Origin: Tannerella sp. | Lineage (GTDB): Bacteria; Bacteroidota; Bacteroidia; Bacteroidales; Tannerellaceae | DNA length: 11,832 nucleotides | Assembly (NCBI GenBank): GCA_031279875.1 | Contig: JAITHS010000375.1 | Span: 1 to 11,832 of the forward strand | Direction of reading: 5' to 3' | Shown here: piece by piece, positions 1 through 6,455 of the stretch | Layout of the letters: every line of letters starts with the position of its first letter | Numbering within the stretch: the first letter of the stretch is position 1 | The notes under the pieces: generated by a model | Seen by the model: only the letters and a program-made list of their open reading frames with translations | The model's database searches: none | Told to the model about the DNA's origin: nothing | Program-made: the position numbers and the translations under genes

Positions 1-1
1 T

Positions 2-901
2 GTCTTGCTCGGCCGTAACCGACTTACAGGCGTCGGAGACACGCTTCTTGTAACACAAATCGACCCGGCAAGCATTTTTATCGACCGAAGCAAAAAGAAA
101 TCATACCCTGTCGAAAACATACTGCTCAACGGCCACCCGACAGGCAAAATCGACCTCGTATTCATTTCCGAAGGCTATACCGCCGACCGAAAAGACAGTT
201 TCTATGCCGACGCACGCCGCTTTTCGGACATACTTTTTCAAACGCCGCCGTTCGACTCTATCGGCGACAAATTCAATATCCGCGCCGTCTTTGTCGAATC
301 CGAAGAAGCGGAAACAGACTTCTCCGGCAAGGGAATATTTAAAAATACAGCCTTCAACTCCGGCTTTTACACCTTCGGAACAGACCGTTACCTCACCACC
401 GAAGACATCAAATCAGTCCGCGACGCAGTGTGGAACGTTCCCTGCGACGCTGTCTTCATACTTGTCGATTCCGAAGTCTATGGCGGAGGCGGGATATACA
501 ACTTTTACGCTATCGGAACGGCTCATAATGAGCGTACTGCGAAAGTTTTCGTACATGAATTCGGCCACAGTTTTGCAGGTCTGGCAGATGAATATTTCTC
601 GTCAGCTGTAGCTTACGACGAAGCGTTCTATAACCCCTCTATCGAGCCTTGGGAACCAAATATCACTACATTAATAAATTTTGATGCCAAATGGAAATCC
701 ATGCTCTCCAACGACACTCCCGTACCGACCCCGCCCGAAGAGCCATATAACGCCCAACCGGGAGTTTTCGAGGGTGGCGGTTACGTAGCCAAAGGCGTCT
801 ATCGACCTATGAACCACTGCATGATGCGCGATTATCATCCTTTTTGCCCTGTCTGCTCAAAAGCAATCCTCGACATGGCAAAGTATCTTACCGACAATTG
901 A
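2..901 (+). CDS. M64 family (IgA-peptidase-like) zinc metallopeptidase, 5'-truncated by window edge
   Basis: This is the C-terminal part of a secreted zinc peptidase of MEROPS family M64, whose founder cleaves human IgA. The reading frame is open back to base 2, so the true start lies outside the window; the TTG at 5 is probably an internal codon. The metal-binding motif HEFGH is at 554-568 and is followed by GLADEY, the M64 signature. A conserved C-terminal block (809-856) reads NHCMMRDYHPFCPVC, as is usual near the end of this family. Full-length relatives have roughly 400 or more residues with an N-terminal beta-sandwich domain; here about 299 residues remain, mostly the catalytic domain. 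The stop is TGA. The gene converges on the sigma gene, and no strong hairpin terminator lies between them. The family call is secure. The substrate is unknown, and IgA cleavage should not be assumed. Confidence 0.9.
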   Translation, partial: VLLGRNRLTGVGDTLLVTQIDPASIFIDRSKKKSYPVENILLNGHPTGKIDLVFISEGYTADRKDSFYADARRFSDILFQTPPFDSIGDKFNIRAVFVESEEAETDFSGKGIFKNTAFNSGFYTFGTDRYLTTEDIKSVRDAVWNVPCDAVFILVDSEVYGGGGIYNFYAIGTAHNERTAKVFVHEFGHSFAGLADEYFSSAVAYDEAFYNPSIEPWEPNITTLINFDAKWKSMLSNDTPVPTPPEEPYNAQPGVFEGGGYVAKGVYRPMNHCMMRDYHPFCPVCSKAILDMAKYLTDN

Positions 902-925
902 ATTCATAATTTTTAATTTTTAATT

Positions 926-948
926 CCCCCTCGTCCTCTCGTCCTCTC
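926..948. repeat. Diverged pyrimidine 8-base repeat
   Basis: A CCCCCTC stretch is followed by two GTCCTCTC units (933-948) and then a run of ten T (949-958). The units resemble decayed copies of the GTCCCCTC repeat found at 982-1021. No inverted repeat precedes the T run, so it is not called a terminator. Confidence 0.6.
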
Positions 949-981
949 TTTTTTTTTTGACACTTTGGATGTTGGTCTGTT

Positions 982-1021
982 GTCCCCTCGTCCCCTCGTC
1001 CCCTCGTCCCCTTGTCCCCTT
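982..1021 (-). repeat. Five tandem GTCCCCTC units; G-quadruplex pattern on minus strand
   Basis: Five 8-base units lie head to tail, the last two ending in CTT rather than CTC. Read on the minus strand they give five GGGG tracts separated by four-base loops (ACGA or ACAA), which meets the usual definition of an intramolecular G-quadruplex. The array starts three bases beyond the sigma-factor stop codon, so it would sit in the 3' end of that mRNA. The same unit covers the sigma start at 1543-1574. Confidence 0.85.
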
Positions 1022-1023
1022 AT

Positions 1024-1560
1024 CTACAGATACAATTTCAGTTTCAGGCGCAGTTTATGGATTGCGATGCTCATCTGATTGCCGACGGTGCTGACGGAAA
1101 TGTTTAGTTCGGAGGCTGTTTCGTCGTATGATTTGCCTTCGATGCGGCATTTGACGAACACATTGCGGCAGCGGGGAGGAAGTTTGTTAATAGCCTCATT
1201 AAGAATACGTTCTATATCTTCGTCGGAAGTAAAGTCATGGTCGAATTGTTCGAGCGCCTGCAATTTGTATGACAATTCTTTGAGATAATTAGTTTCGGCA
1301 GTTTTATTTCGCAGGAAATCAATACATTTCTTCTTTACAATAGAAAACAGGTAAACCGACAAACCGACCTGTATATTCAACACGCGACGTTTCTCCCACA
1401 GCAACAGAAAAACGTCCTGCACAATGTTTTCTGCGTCCTGCAACGACATCACATACTCTTTCGCAAAATGCACCAAACGCAGATACCATACAGAATAAAT
1501 ACGTTCGAAATTATCCTGCAAACTGTCGGTGTATTTCAAGTCATCCCCTCGTCCCCTCAT
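1024..1560 (-). CDS. ECF-type RNA polymerase sigma-70 factor
   Basis: An extracytoplasmic-function sigma factor of the Bacteroidota type, with 178 residues from the ATG at 1560. Region 2 spans about residues 17-85, with the core DAENIVQDVFLLLWEKR at 42-58. Region 4 spans about 122-176 and contains the helix-turn-helix YDETASELNISVSTV. It would direct polymerase to a small set of promoters, commonly for polysaccharide or iron uptake genes. The start is uncertain: residues 1-7 (MRGRGDD) are encoded by the 8-base repeat, and a TTG at 1539 would remove them and leave a normal N-terminus. It lies 12 bases after the GH2 stop, in the same frame, as the last gene of that operon. No FecR-like anti-sigma gene follows; the next gene is convergent. 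Family call firm, regulon unknown. Confidence 0.92.
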   Translation of the reverse strand: MRGRGDDLKYTDSLQDNFERIYSVWYLRLVHFAKEYVMSLQDAENIVQDVFLLLWEKRRVLNIQVGLSVYLFSIVKKKCIDFLRNKTAETNYLKELSYKLQALEQFDHDFTSDEDIERILNEAINKLPPRCRNVFVKCRIEGKSYDETASELNISVSTVGNQMSIAIHKLRLKLKLYL

Positions 1561-1574
1561 CCCCTCGTCCCCTC
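1543..1574 (-). repeat. Four-unit 8-base repeat across the sigma start codon; G-quadruplex pattern
   Basis: Four units alternate ATCCCCTC and GTCCCCTC on the plus strand. On the mRNA strand they give four GGGG tracts (1572-1569, 1564-1561, 1556-1553, 1548-1545) with four-base loops. The ATG at 1560-1558 used for the sigma factor is the central loop. The array begins within the TGA stop of the GH2 gene (1575-1573). ATG triplets occur at 1576, 1560 and 1544, one in each reading frame because the 16-base spacing is not a multiple of three. Confidence 0.88.
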
Positions 1575-4005
1575 ATTTACAGATAATAGTTGCAGGTTTA
1601 AGATAAGGCGAAGAGAATGATACGCGGATTTCGCCTTCGGCTGTGGCTTGCACGTAGGCGATGAGGCGTCCGCGATAAGCACGCTGGATATTGTCGCGAT
1701 AATTACCCATATCGGTATTGTCTCCGGCTTCCAATCCGAGCAGGCGAGCGGGTCCTTCAATGCGGCAGAAGATGTTGTTGTCGGCGAGAACCGACGGGAT
1801 ACCGTTGTCGTCTAACAGAGTTACTTCTATTTGATAAACCGACGCTTTCGTTTCCGACACCTTCGCTGCTATGCTTGCGGCGCGACCGGATGTTTGTATT
1901 GAGTACTCGCATATCTCGGCGCCCGATGCGTCATAGCCCTTGACGGTCAGTTTCCCTGCTTTATACGGTATTTTCCAGATTATTATACCGGTATTGTCGT
2001 CATAATCTTTCATTTCGCCAACTTCCTTATTATCAAGGAATAAACAGGCGCGGCGAGCATTAGTATAACATACGACGTTGATTTGCATACCTTCTTCATA
2101 GTTCCATACCGGCCATGCGTCCGGCGAAGGCGGTTGAGGACGTCCACCTCCACCTCGTCGGCCGCCAAAGCCGCTAAAATCGGGATATGTGCCCAGACAG
2201 GCGGTCGGTTCTTCACTCCAAAGGGCTTTGCGGTAGTAGCCGCGTGGTTTGATGAAGCCTGCAAAGTCGAGCAAGCCCGAATAAAACCCGCGTGCAGGCC
2301 ATACTCCCGATTCGCCGAGATAGTCAATACCTGTCCAGAGAAACTGTCCGAAGATATGTTCGTTGTCGCGAACGGCTTTCCATGCTGCCATGTCGTGGCG
2401 GTTTTCGCTGCCGTAGATCACCCTTTTAGGATATTTTTGATGATCCGACAGATAGCGGTCTTCGGTATAGTTATAGCCTGTAATATCCAGAGTATAAGGA
2501 TATTCTGTTTCGTTCGACATAGCGACACCAGCCAGACCTGCCGTTACCGGTCGCGACGTGTCGTATTGTTTGATTGTGGCTACAAGCCGTTTGGCGATAC
2601 CGCCGAGACGGTTAGCGTCGGGCGCGTCTTTTTTGTAACCGCCGTGCGATTTTTGCGTAAAGCCGTCGTTGCCGCCGTCAAGTACGGGATGCGAGTAAGG
2701 GTCGTTAGGATAATCCACTTCATTGCCGATGCTCCAAGCAAAAACGGACGGGTGATTGCGGTCGCGTCGCACGCCGTCGGCAAGGTCGATCTCTCCCCAC
2801 TCGTTGAAGAAGTCTGATGTGCCGTCAAAGCCCGGCTCACCGACGTTCCAGCCTTGTATCCATTTACGTTTCGGAAATTCCCATTCGTCGAACACCTCAT
2901 CCATAACGAGCAATCCGAGTTCGTCGGCAAGGTCGTAAACATCAGGATTATGCAGGTTGTGAGTGAGGCGAATAGCGTTGCAGCCGATATATTTCAGCGT
3001 GTTAAGGCGACGTTGCCATACTTCGCGCGGTACTGCCGCGCCAAGCACTCCTGCGTCATGGTGGATACATAAACCTTTTATTTTCAAATAATTACCATTT
3101 AAAGCAAAACCTTTGTCGGGATCGAACGCCAGCGAGCGGATGCCGGTTTTGATTTCTGTCTCGTCCAATACCTTGTCGTCGTGAGATAAAACGGTGGTTT
3201 TGAGGGTGTAAAGATAGGGATCGTCGAGGTTCCAGAGCTTTGGGCGAGGTATTTTAATAGTAGAGAGAGATTTGTTTTTGTTGTCGGTTTTAGATTTTGT
3301 TGACGCTATGATTTTGTTGTCGGCATCAATGAGTTGCAGTTTTACGGTTAACGGTTTGGTAGATTGCAAATCCCGCTCTACGGTTACTTCTACCGCAAGT
3401 TCGGCATATTTGGCGGAAACATTTTTAGGATAAGCATAAACGCCCCACTGCGCGATATGCGTGGGATTGGCAACTACGAGCCATACGTTGCGGTATATGC
3501 CCGAACCGTTGTACCAGCGCGAATCGGCGTAGCGCGAATGGTCAACGCGGACTGTCAGCACGTTTCCGGCGCCGCTGTAATCCAAAAACGGCGTCAGGTC
3601 GTAAAGAAATGATACATAGCCGTTTGGACGCTTGCCGACAAGTTTGCCGTTGAGATACACTTCGCTGCGATTTTGAATGCCCTCGAAATAGATGTAAACG
3701 CGCTTGTCTTTGCTGTCGGCAGGCAGTTCAATCGTCTTGCGATACCATGCTATGCCGCCCGGCAAATATCCCGTACAGGCAGCCAGAGACGGATTAAGTG
3801 TATTTTCTACACTCCAATCGTGAGGCAGGTCAAGCGTCCGCCACCGAGCGTTTGCAGCGGGATTATCGCCGTAGAAAAACTCCCATTGAGAGTTGAACAA
3901 TTGCGGTTTCCCAAACGAAACCTGCGCATCGGCAGTGCTAAAAAAGGCGCTGACAAAACAAGTGGCAACCAGCGCCGCTATCAATACTTTTCTTGACATA
4001 TTCAT
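1573..4005 (-). CDS. Secreted glycoside hydrolase family 2 (beta-galactosidase-like)
   Basis: An exported retaining glycosidase of family GH2, 810 residues. A signal peptide covers residues 1-27 with likely cleavage after ADA. The N-terminal sugar-binding jelly roll spans about 35-185 (PHDWS at 61-65), an Ig-like domain about 190-300, and the TIM barrel about 305-600. The acid/base is E429 in SIGNEV and the nucleophile E534 in YGSENR, both present. A DUF4982-type beta domain follows at about 630-705, then a C-terminal Ig-like domain at about 705-805. An odd Gly/Arg/Pro-rich stretch at 613-628 joins the barrel to DUF4982. The architecture is usual for Bacteroidota beta-galactosidases, but GH2 also contains glucuronidases and mannosidases, so the exact sugar is unproven. 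It lies 10 bases after the esterase gene and 12 before the sigma gene, probably in one operon acting in the periplasm. The next in-frame ATG is two codons in, so the start could be either. Confidence 0.93.
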   Translation of the reverse strand: MNMSRKVLIAALVATCFVSAFFSTADAQVSFGKPQLFNSQWEFFYGDNPAANARWRTLDLPHDWSVENTLNPSLAACTGYLPGGIAWYRKTIELPADSKDKRVYIYFEGIQNRSEVYLNGKLVGKRPNGYVSFLYDLTPFLDYSGAGNVLTVRVDHSRYADSRWYNGSGIYRNVWLVVANPTHIAQWGVYAYPKNVSAKYAELAVEVTVERDLQSTKPLTVKLQLIDADNKIIASTKSKTDNKNKSLSTIKIPRPKLWNLDDPYLYTLKTTVLSHDDKVLDETEIKTGIRSLAFDPDKGFALNGNYLKIKGLCIHHDAGVLGAAVPREVWQRRLNTLKYIGCNAIRLTHNLHNPDVYDLADELGLLVMDEVFDEWEFPKRKWIQGWNVGEPGFDGTSDFFNEWGEIDLADGVRRDRNHPSVFAWSIGNEVDYPNDPYSHPVLDGGNDGFTQKSHGGYKKDAPDANRLGGIAKRLVATIKQYDTSRPVTAGLAGVAMSNETEYPYTLDITGYNYTEDRYLSDHQKYPKRVIYGSENRHDMAAWKAVRDNEHIFGQFLWTGIDYLGESGVWPARGFYSGLLDFAGFIKPRGYYRKALWSEEPTACLGTYPDFSGFGGRRGGGGRPQPPSPDAWPVWNYEEGMQINVVCYTNARRACLFLDNKEVGEMKDYDDNTGIIIWKIPYKAGKLTVKGYDASGAEICEYSIQTSGRAASIAAKVSETKASVYQIEVTLLDDNGIPSVLADNNIFCRIEGPARLLGLEAGDNTDMGNYRDNIQRAYRGRLIAYVQATAEGEIRVSFSSPYLKPATIICK

Positions 4006-4015
4006 ACATATTATA

Positions 4016-4870
4016 TTATAATCCTTTCAGCCATTCGCTCATTAAATCAAGCATTTGGCGATGATATTTAAAATTTTCGCCGAAGCCCCAGCCGTGTCCG
4101 CCTACCGGAAAGATATACATCGACGCCGTTACATTATTATCTTTCAGCGCTTTATAATAGCGGAGGCTGTTTTCGGGCAAAACAACTTTATCGTCGTCGC
4201 TCAACAGCAGCAGCGTAGGAGGCGTGTTTTTGTTGACATGTTTTTCGTTTGAATAGAAATCAATGTCGGCCTGTGACGGTTTGTCGCCTAAAAGATTTGT
4301 ACGCGAGCCACCGTGAGTCGCTTCTTCCATCGTGATTACGGGGTAGAAGAGAACGGCGAAATCGGGACGTGTACTTACGCCTGACGTGGTGTAGTGCGTC
4401 GATGCTGTTGAAGCCAGATGACCGCCGGCCGACGAACCCATGATGCCGATTTTCGACGCATTGACGCCCAACTCGGCAGCGTGAGTACGGACATACCTGA
4501 AAGCCTGATGAACATCGTCAAGCGGCACTTCCTTGTGTTTGTTTGGCATACGATATTTTAAAACGATGCCTGTAATGCCTTGTTTATTAAGCCATTGCGC
4601 GGCAAGCGTGCCTTCGTGATTTGACGCCAAACCAGCATAGCCTCCTCCGGGCAGTATGATAACAGCCGTGTTATCGCTGCCGGAAACAGGATAGATAGTG
4701 ATGGAAGGCTCTGAAACGTTTGTTATCCAATGGTTTGCGTCGATATTTTCGGGTTGTGTAATACCGTTCGACGTCGGAGGCTTTGTATCCCACAGTTTGA
4801 CCGTCTTCTGCGCGCATACAGACCCAAGCGCTATCATAATCACGGCGCTGATAATCAATATCTTATTCAT
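4016..4870 (-). CDS. Secreted alpha/beta-hydrolase, carbohydrate esterase-like
   Basis: A 284-residue exported serine esterase with a signal peptide at 1-20 (cleavage probably between SVCA and QKT). The fold markers are an oxyanion-loop block LPGGGY (73-78), the nucleophile elbow GSSAG with S147, an acidic residue in SDDDKVVLPENS (D226 or D227) and the histidine in GGHGWG (H259), so a complete triad. This pattern is shared by the BD-FAE and acetyl-xylan-esterase-like hydrolases that remove acetyl or feruloyl groups from plant polysaccharides. That substrate class is inferred from family and from the neighbouring GH2 and epimerase. It starts four bases after the epimerase stop and ends ten bases before the GH2 start, suggesting co-transcription. 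A lipase or peptidase role is possible but less likely given the context. Confidence 0.85.
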   Translation of the reverse strand: MNKILIISAVIMIALGSVCAQKTVKLWDTKPPTSNGITQPENIDANHWITNVSEPSITIYPVSGSDNTAVIILPGGGYAGLASNHEGTLAAQWLNKQGITGIVLKYRMPNKHKEVPLDDVHQAFRYVRTHAAELGVNASKIGIMGSSAGGHLASTASTHYTTSGVSTRPDFAVLFYPVITMEEATHGGSRTNLLGDKPSQADIDFYSNEKHVNKNTPPTLLLLSDDDKVVLPENSLRYYKALKDNNVTASMYIFPVGGHGWGFGENFKYHRQMLDLMSEWLKGL

Positions 4871-4874
4871 AATT

Positions 4875-5999
4875 TTATTGAGTCAAAAATTTATATATAC
4901 ATTTGCTCATATATTTTTCGCCCGGACGCAGTGTGGTGGACGGAAATTCCGGCTGGTTCGGACTATCGGGATAGTGCTGTGTTTCAAGGCATAACGCACC
5001 GCGATGAGGATACACGACGCCGAACTTACCCTTGTCTTTGCCGCTCATAAAGTTGCCTGTATAGAACTGAATACCCGGTTCGTTGGTATAAACTTCGAGT
5101 ACGATGCCGCTCACAGGGCTGACAACTTTTGCCGCTACTGCCGAAATGTTTCCTTTAGTGTTGAGAATCCAGTTATGGTCGTATCCGCGTCCTTTGATTA
5201 ACTGGTCGTTATCGGCGTTGATGCGCGCTCCCACAGCCACCGGCGTGCGGAAATCAAGCGGAGTGCCTTCTACCGGCTCAATAGCGTAAGGGATGAGCGT
5301 GCTGTCAACGGCCGTTATGTCATTCGCATCAATAAACACCTGATGATCAAGTATTTGCGAACCGGGAACGCCGGACAGGTTGAAGTAAGAATGATTGGTC
5401 AGATTACAGACAGTCGGCAGGTCGGTAGTCGCCTCATAGAGAATAGACAGAGCGTTATCGTCTGTTAATGAATAAGTTACCTTGACGGAAAGATTGCCTT
5501 GAAAGCCTGCTTCGCCGTCTTGCGACAAGTATTTGAGTTCGAGCGTCCGGTTGTCGATTTGGGTAGCGTCCCAAACCTTCGTGTGGAAGCCTTTAGGCCC
5601 TCCGTGCAAACAGTGTCCGTTGTTGTTCTGCGGCAGCGTGTATTCGATACCGTCGAGTGAAAACTTGCCGTTAGCGATGCGATTGCCGTAGCGTCCTATC
5701 AGAGCGCCGAAATTGCCGTCGGAAGCCAGATATGAGCCGATGTTGTCGTACCCAAGCACCACATCGGTCGGTTTACCGTTCTTGTCGGGTACCATAATCG
5801 ACACTATGCGCCCGCCGTAGTTAGTGATGCAAGCCTCCATTCCTTTTGCGTTTTTCAACACGTAGAGAGCAGTTATTTTGCCGTCTTTCTCGGCATTAAA
5901 ATTAAGTTTGTTGAGACCGGAGATGATTTTTTCCTCCTTCTCGCCGCACGACAGCATTAAAATTGCCGTTAATGTGCTGATAATAAAATAATTTTTCAT
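4875..5999 (-). CDS. galM: Aldose 1-epimerase (galactose mutarotase), lipoprotein
   Basis: Interconverts alpha and beta anomers of aldoses such as galactose or glucose. The protein has 374 residues and the mutarotase signature throughout: GRYGNRI (102-108), HGG (132-134), TNHSYFN with catalytic-base-type H203-region residues (H203), YDHNW (273-277) and LETQHYPD with E339 as the likely general base. H203 and E339 correspond by motif to the catalytic pair of E. coli GalM. The N-terminus is a lipoprotein signal ending LMLSC, so C18 would be lipidated. The residues after it (GEKEEK) are acidic and charged, as in surface-export signals of Bacteroidota lipoproteins. It is the first gene of the operon, with a good -7 element 35 bases upstream. 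An envelope location means it acts on sugar released outside the cytoplasm, matching its secreted neighbours. Confidence 0.93.
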   Translation of the reverse strand: MKNYFIISTLTAILMLSCGEKEEKIISGLNKLNFNAEKDGKITALYVLKNAKGMEACITNYGGRIVSIMVPDKNGKPTDVVLGYDNIGSYLASDGNFGALIGRYGNRIANGKFSLDGIEYTLPQNNNGHCLHGGPKGFHTKVWDATQIDNRTLELKYLSQDGEAGFQGNLSVKVTYSLTDDNALSILYEATTDLPTVCNLTNHSYFNLSGVPGSQILDHQVFIDANDITAVDSTLIPYAIEPVEGTPLDFRTPVAVGARINADNDQLIKGRGYDHNWILNTKGNISAVAAKVVSPVSGIVLEVYTNEPGIQFYTGNFMSGKDKGKFGVVYPHRGALCLETQHYPDSPNQPEFPSTTLRPGEKYMSKCIYKFLTQ

Positions 6000-6034
6000 C
6001 GTTTAATATGGATTATTAATGTATAATATGCCTG

Positions 6035-6042
6035 CAAAAGTA
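6035..6042 (-). promoter_or_regulatory. Bacteroidota -7 promoter element for the epimerase-esterase-GH2-sigma operon
   Basis: The minus strand reads TACTTTTG, matching the TAnnTTTG consensus. It lies 35 bases before the epimerase ATG. No TTG is present at the expected -33 distance (about 6062-6065 reads TTA-like, A/T-rich), so the promoter may be weak or need an activator. Confidence 0.6.
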
Positions 6043-6096
6043 ATAAAAAAAACAGTCGAAATAAAAAAAAACGAAAAAAAATCATCAAAAATGATT
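6043..6096. promoter_or_regulatory. A-tract-rich divergent control region with inverted repeat
   Basis: Between the two divergent promoters are four runs of A (about 6045-6052, 6063-6071, 6074-6081, 6087-6091). Closely spaced A-tracts bend DNA and can act like UP elements. A perfect inverted repeat AATCAT-CAAAA-ATGATT (6080-6096) ends on the -33 TTG of the histone promoter and could be an operator; that role is inferred. Confidence 0.4.
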
Positions 6097-6123
6097 GTAA
6101 TTCGGAAATTATGCGTACCTTTG
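6094..6123 (+). promoter_or_regulatory. Consensus Bacteroidota promoter for the mini-histone gene
   Basis: A TTG at 6094-6096 is followed after 19 bases by TACCTTTG at 6116-6123. Both elements and the spacing match the phylum consensus (TTTG, 19-21 bases, TAnnTTTG). Transcription would begin near 6130, leaving a leader of about 60 A/T-rich bases before the ATG at 6190. Confidence 0.8.
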
Positions 6124-6189
6124 TCGCGTTAATGCATATTAGTGTATTGTGCAAGTATTTAATTATTAATTATTTAAACTAAAAAGCAA

Positions 6190-6366
6190 ATGGAAAAGTT
6201 AGTTAAGGAAATTGAGACTACTTATGGCGCATTCATCGAAGATGCCCAGGCGCAAGTTGTCAAAGGCAATAAAGCAGCCGGTACCCGTGCTCGCAAAGCC
6301 TCTTTGGAACTGGAAAAAGCTTTGAAGCAATTCAGAAAAGTTTCTGTTGACGCGGCAAAGAAGTAA
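6190..6366 (+). CDS. Histone H1-like (Hc1 family) small DNA-binding protein
   Basis: A 58-residue lysine- and alanine-rich protein beginning MEKLVKEIETTYGAF and ending DAAKK. Its centre, KGNKAAGTRARKASLELEK (25-43), is the hallmark of the short Hc1-like histone proteins found across Bacteroidota. These are thought to bind and compact DNA; basic residues cluster in the middle and at the C-terminus, while the N-terminal half is mixed-charge and probably helical. The gene has a consensus promoter and a terminator directly after it, so it is probably a strongly expressed single-gene unit. The family call rests on the characteristic central sequence; the cellular role in this phylum is little tested. 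Confidence 0.9.
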   Translation: MEKLVKEIETTYGAFIEDAQAQVVKGNKAAGTRARKASLELEKALKQFRKVSVDAAKK

Positions 6367-6382
6367 TTCTCAATTAAAAAGT

Positions 6383-6423
6383 AAAAACGGAGGTGGTTGC
6401 ATGTTGTAATCACTCCGTTTTTT
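6383..6423 (+). terminator. Rho-independent terminator after the mini-histone gene
   Basis: ACGGAG pairs with CTCCGT, the stem continues through GTGGTT/AATCAC with one bulged G and one G-T pair, the loop is about nine bases, and six T follow. Five A precede the stem. It begins 16 bases after the stop codon. Confidence 0.85.
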
Positions 6424-6455
6424 ACTGTTTATGTAAATTCTAAACATCATAAAAT

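Noticed and set aside
204..611. A 135-codon plus-strand frame inside the M64 gene
   Set aside because: Out of frame with the M64 catalytic motifs, Ser/Thr/Pro-rich and without recognisable features; an overlap artefact.
949..958. Run of ten T after the M64 gene as a rho-independent terminator
   Set aside because: The bases before it are all pyrimidines and cannot form a hairpin, so the T run alone is not enough.
926..1574. The 8-base repeats as a CRISPR array
   Set aside because: The units are contiguous 8-mers with no unique spacers, and no cas genes are near.
2083..2817. A 244-codon open frame on the plus strand opposite the GH2 gene
   Set aside because: It lies wholly antisense to a well-supported GH2 coding region, its protein shows no family motif, and it has no promoter signal. 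It is a by-product of GH2 codon use.
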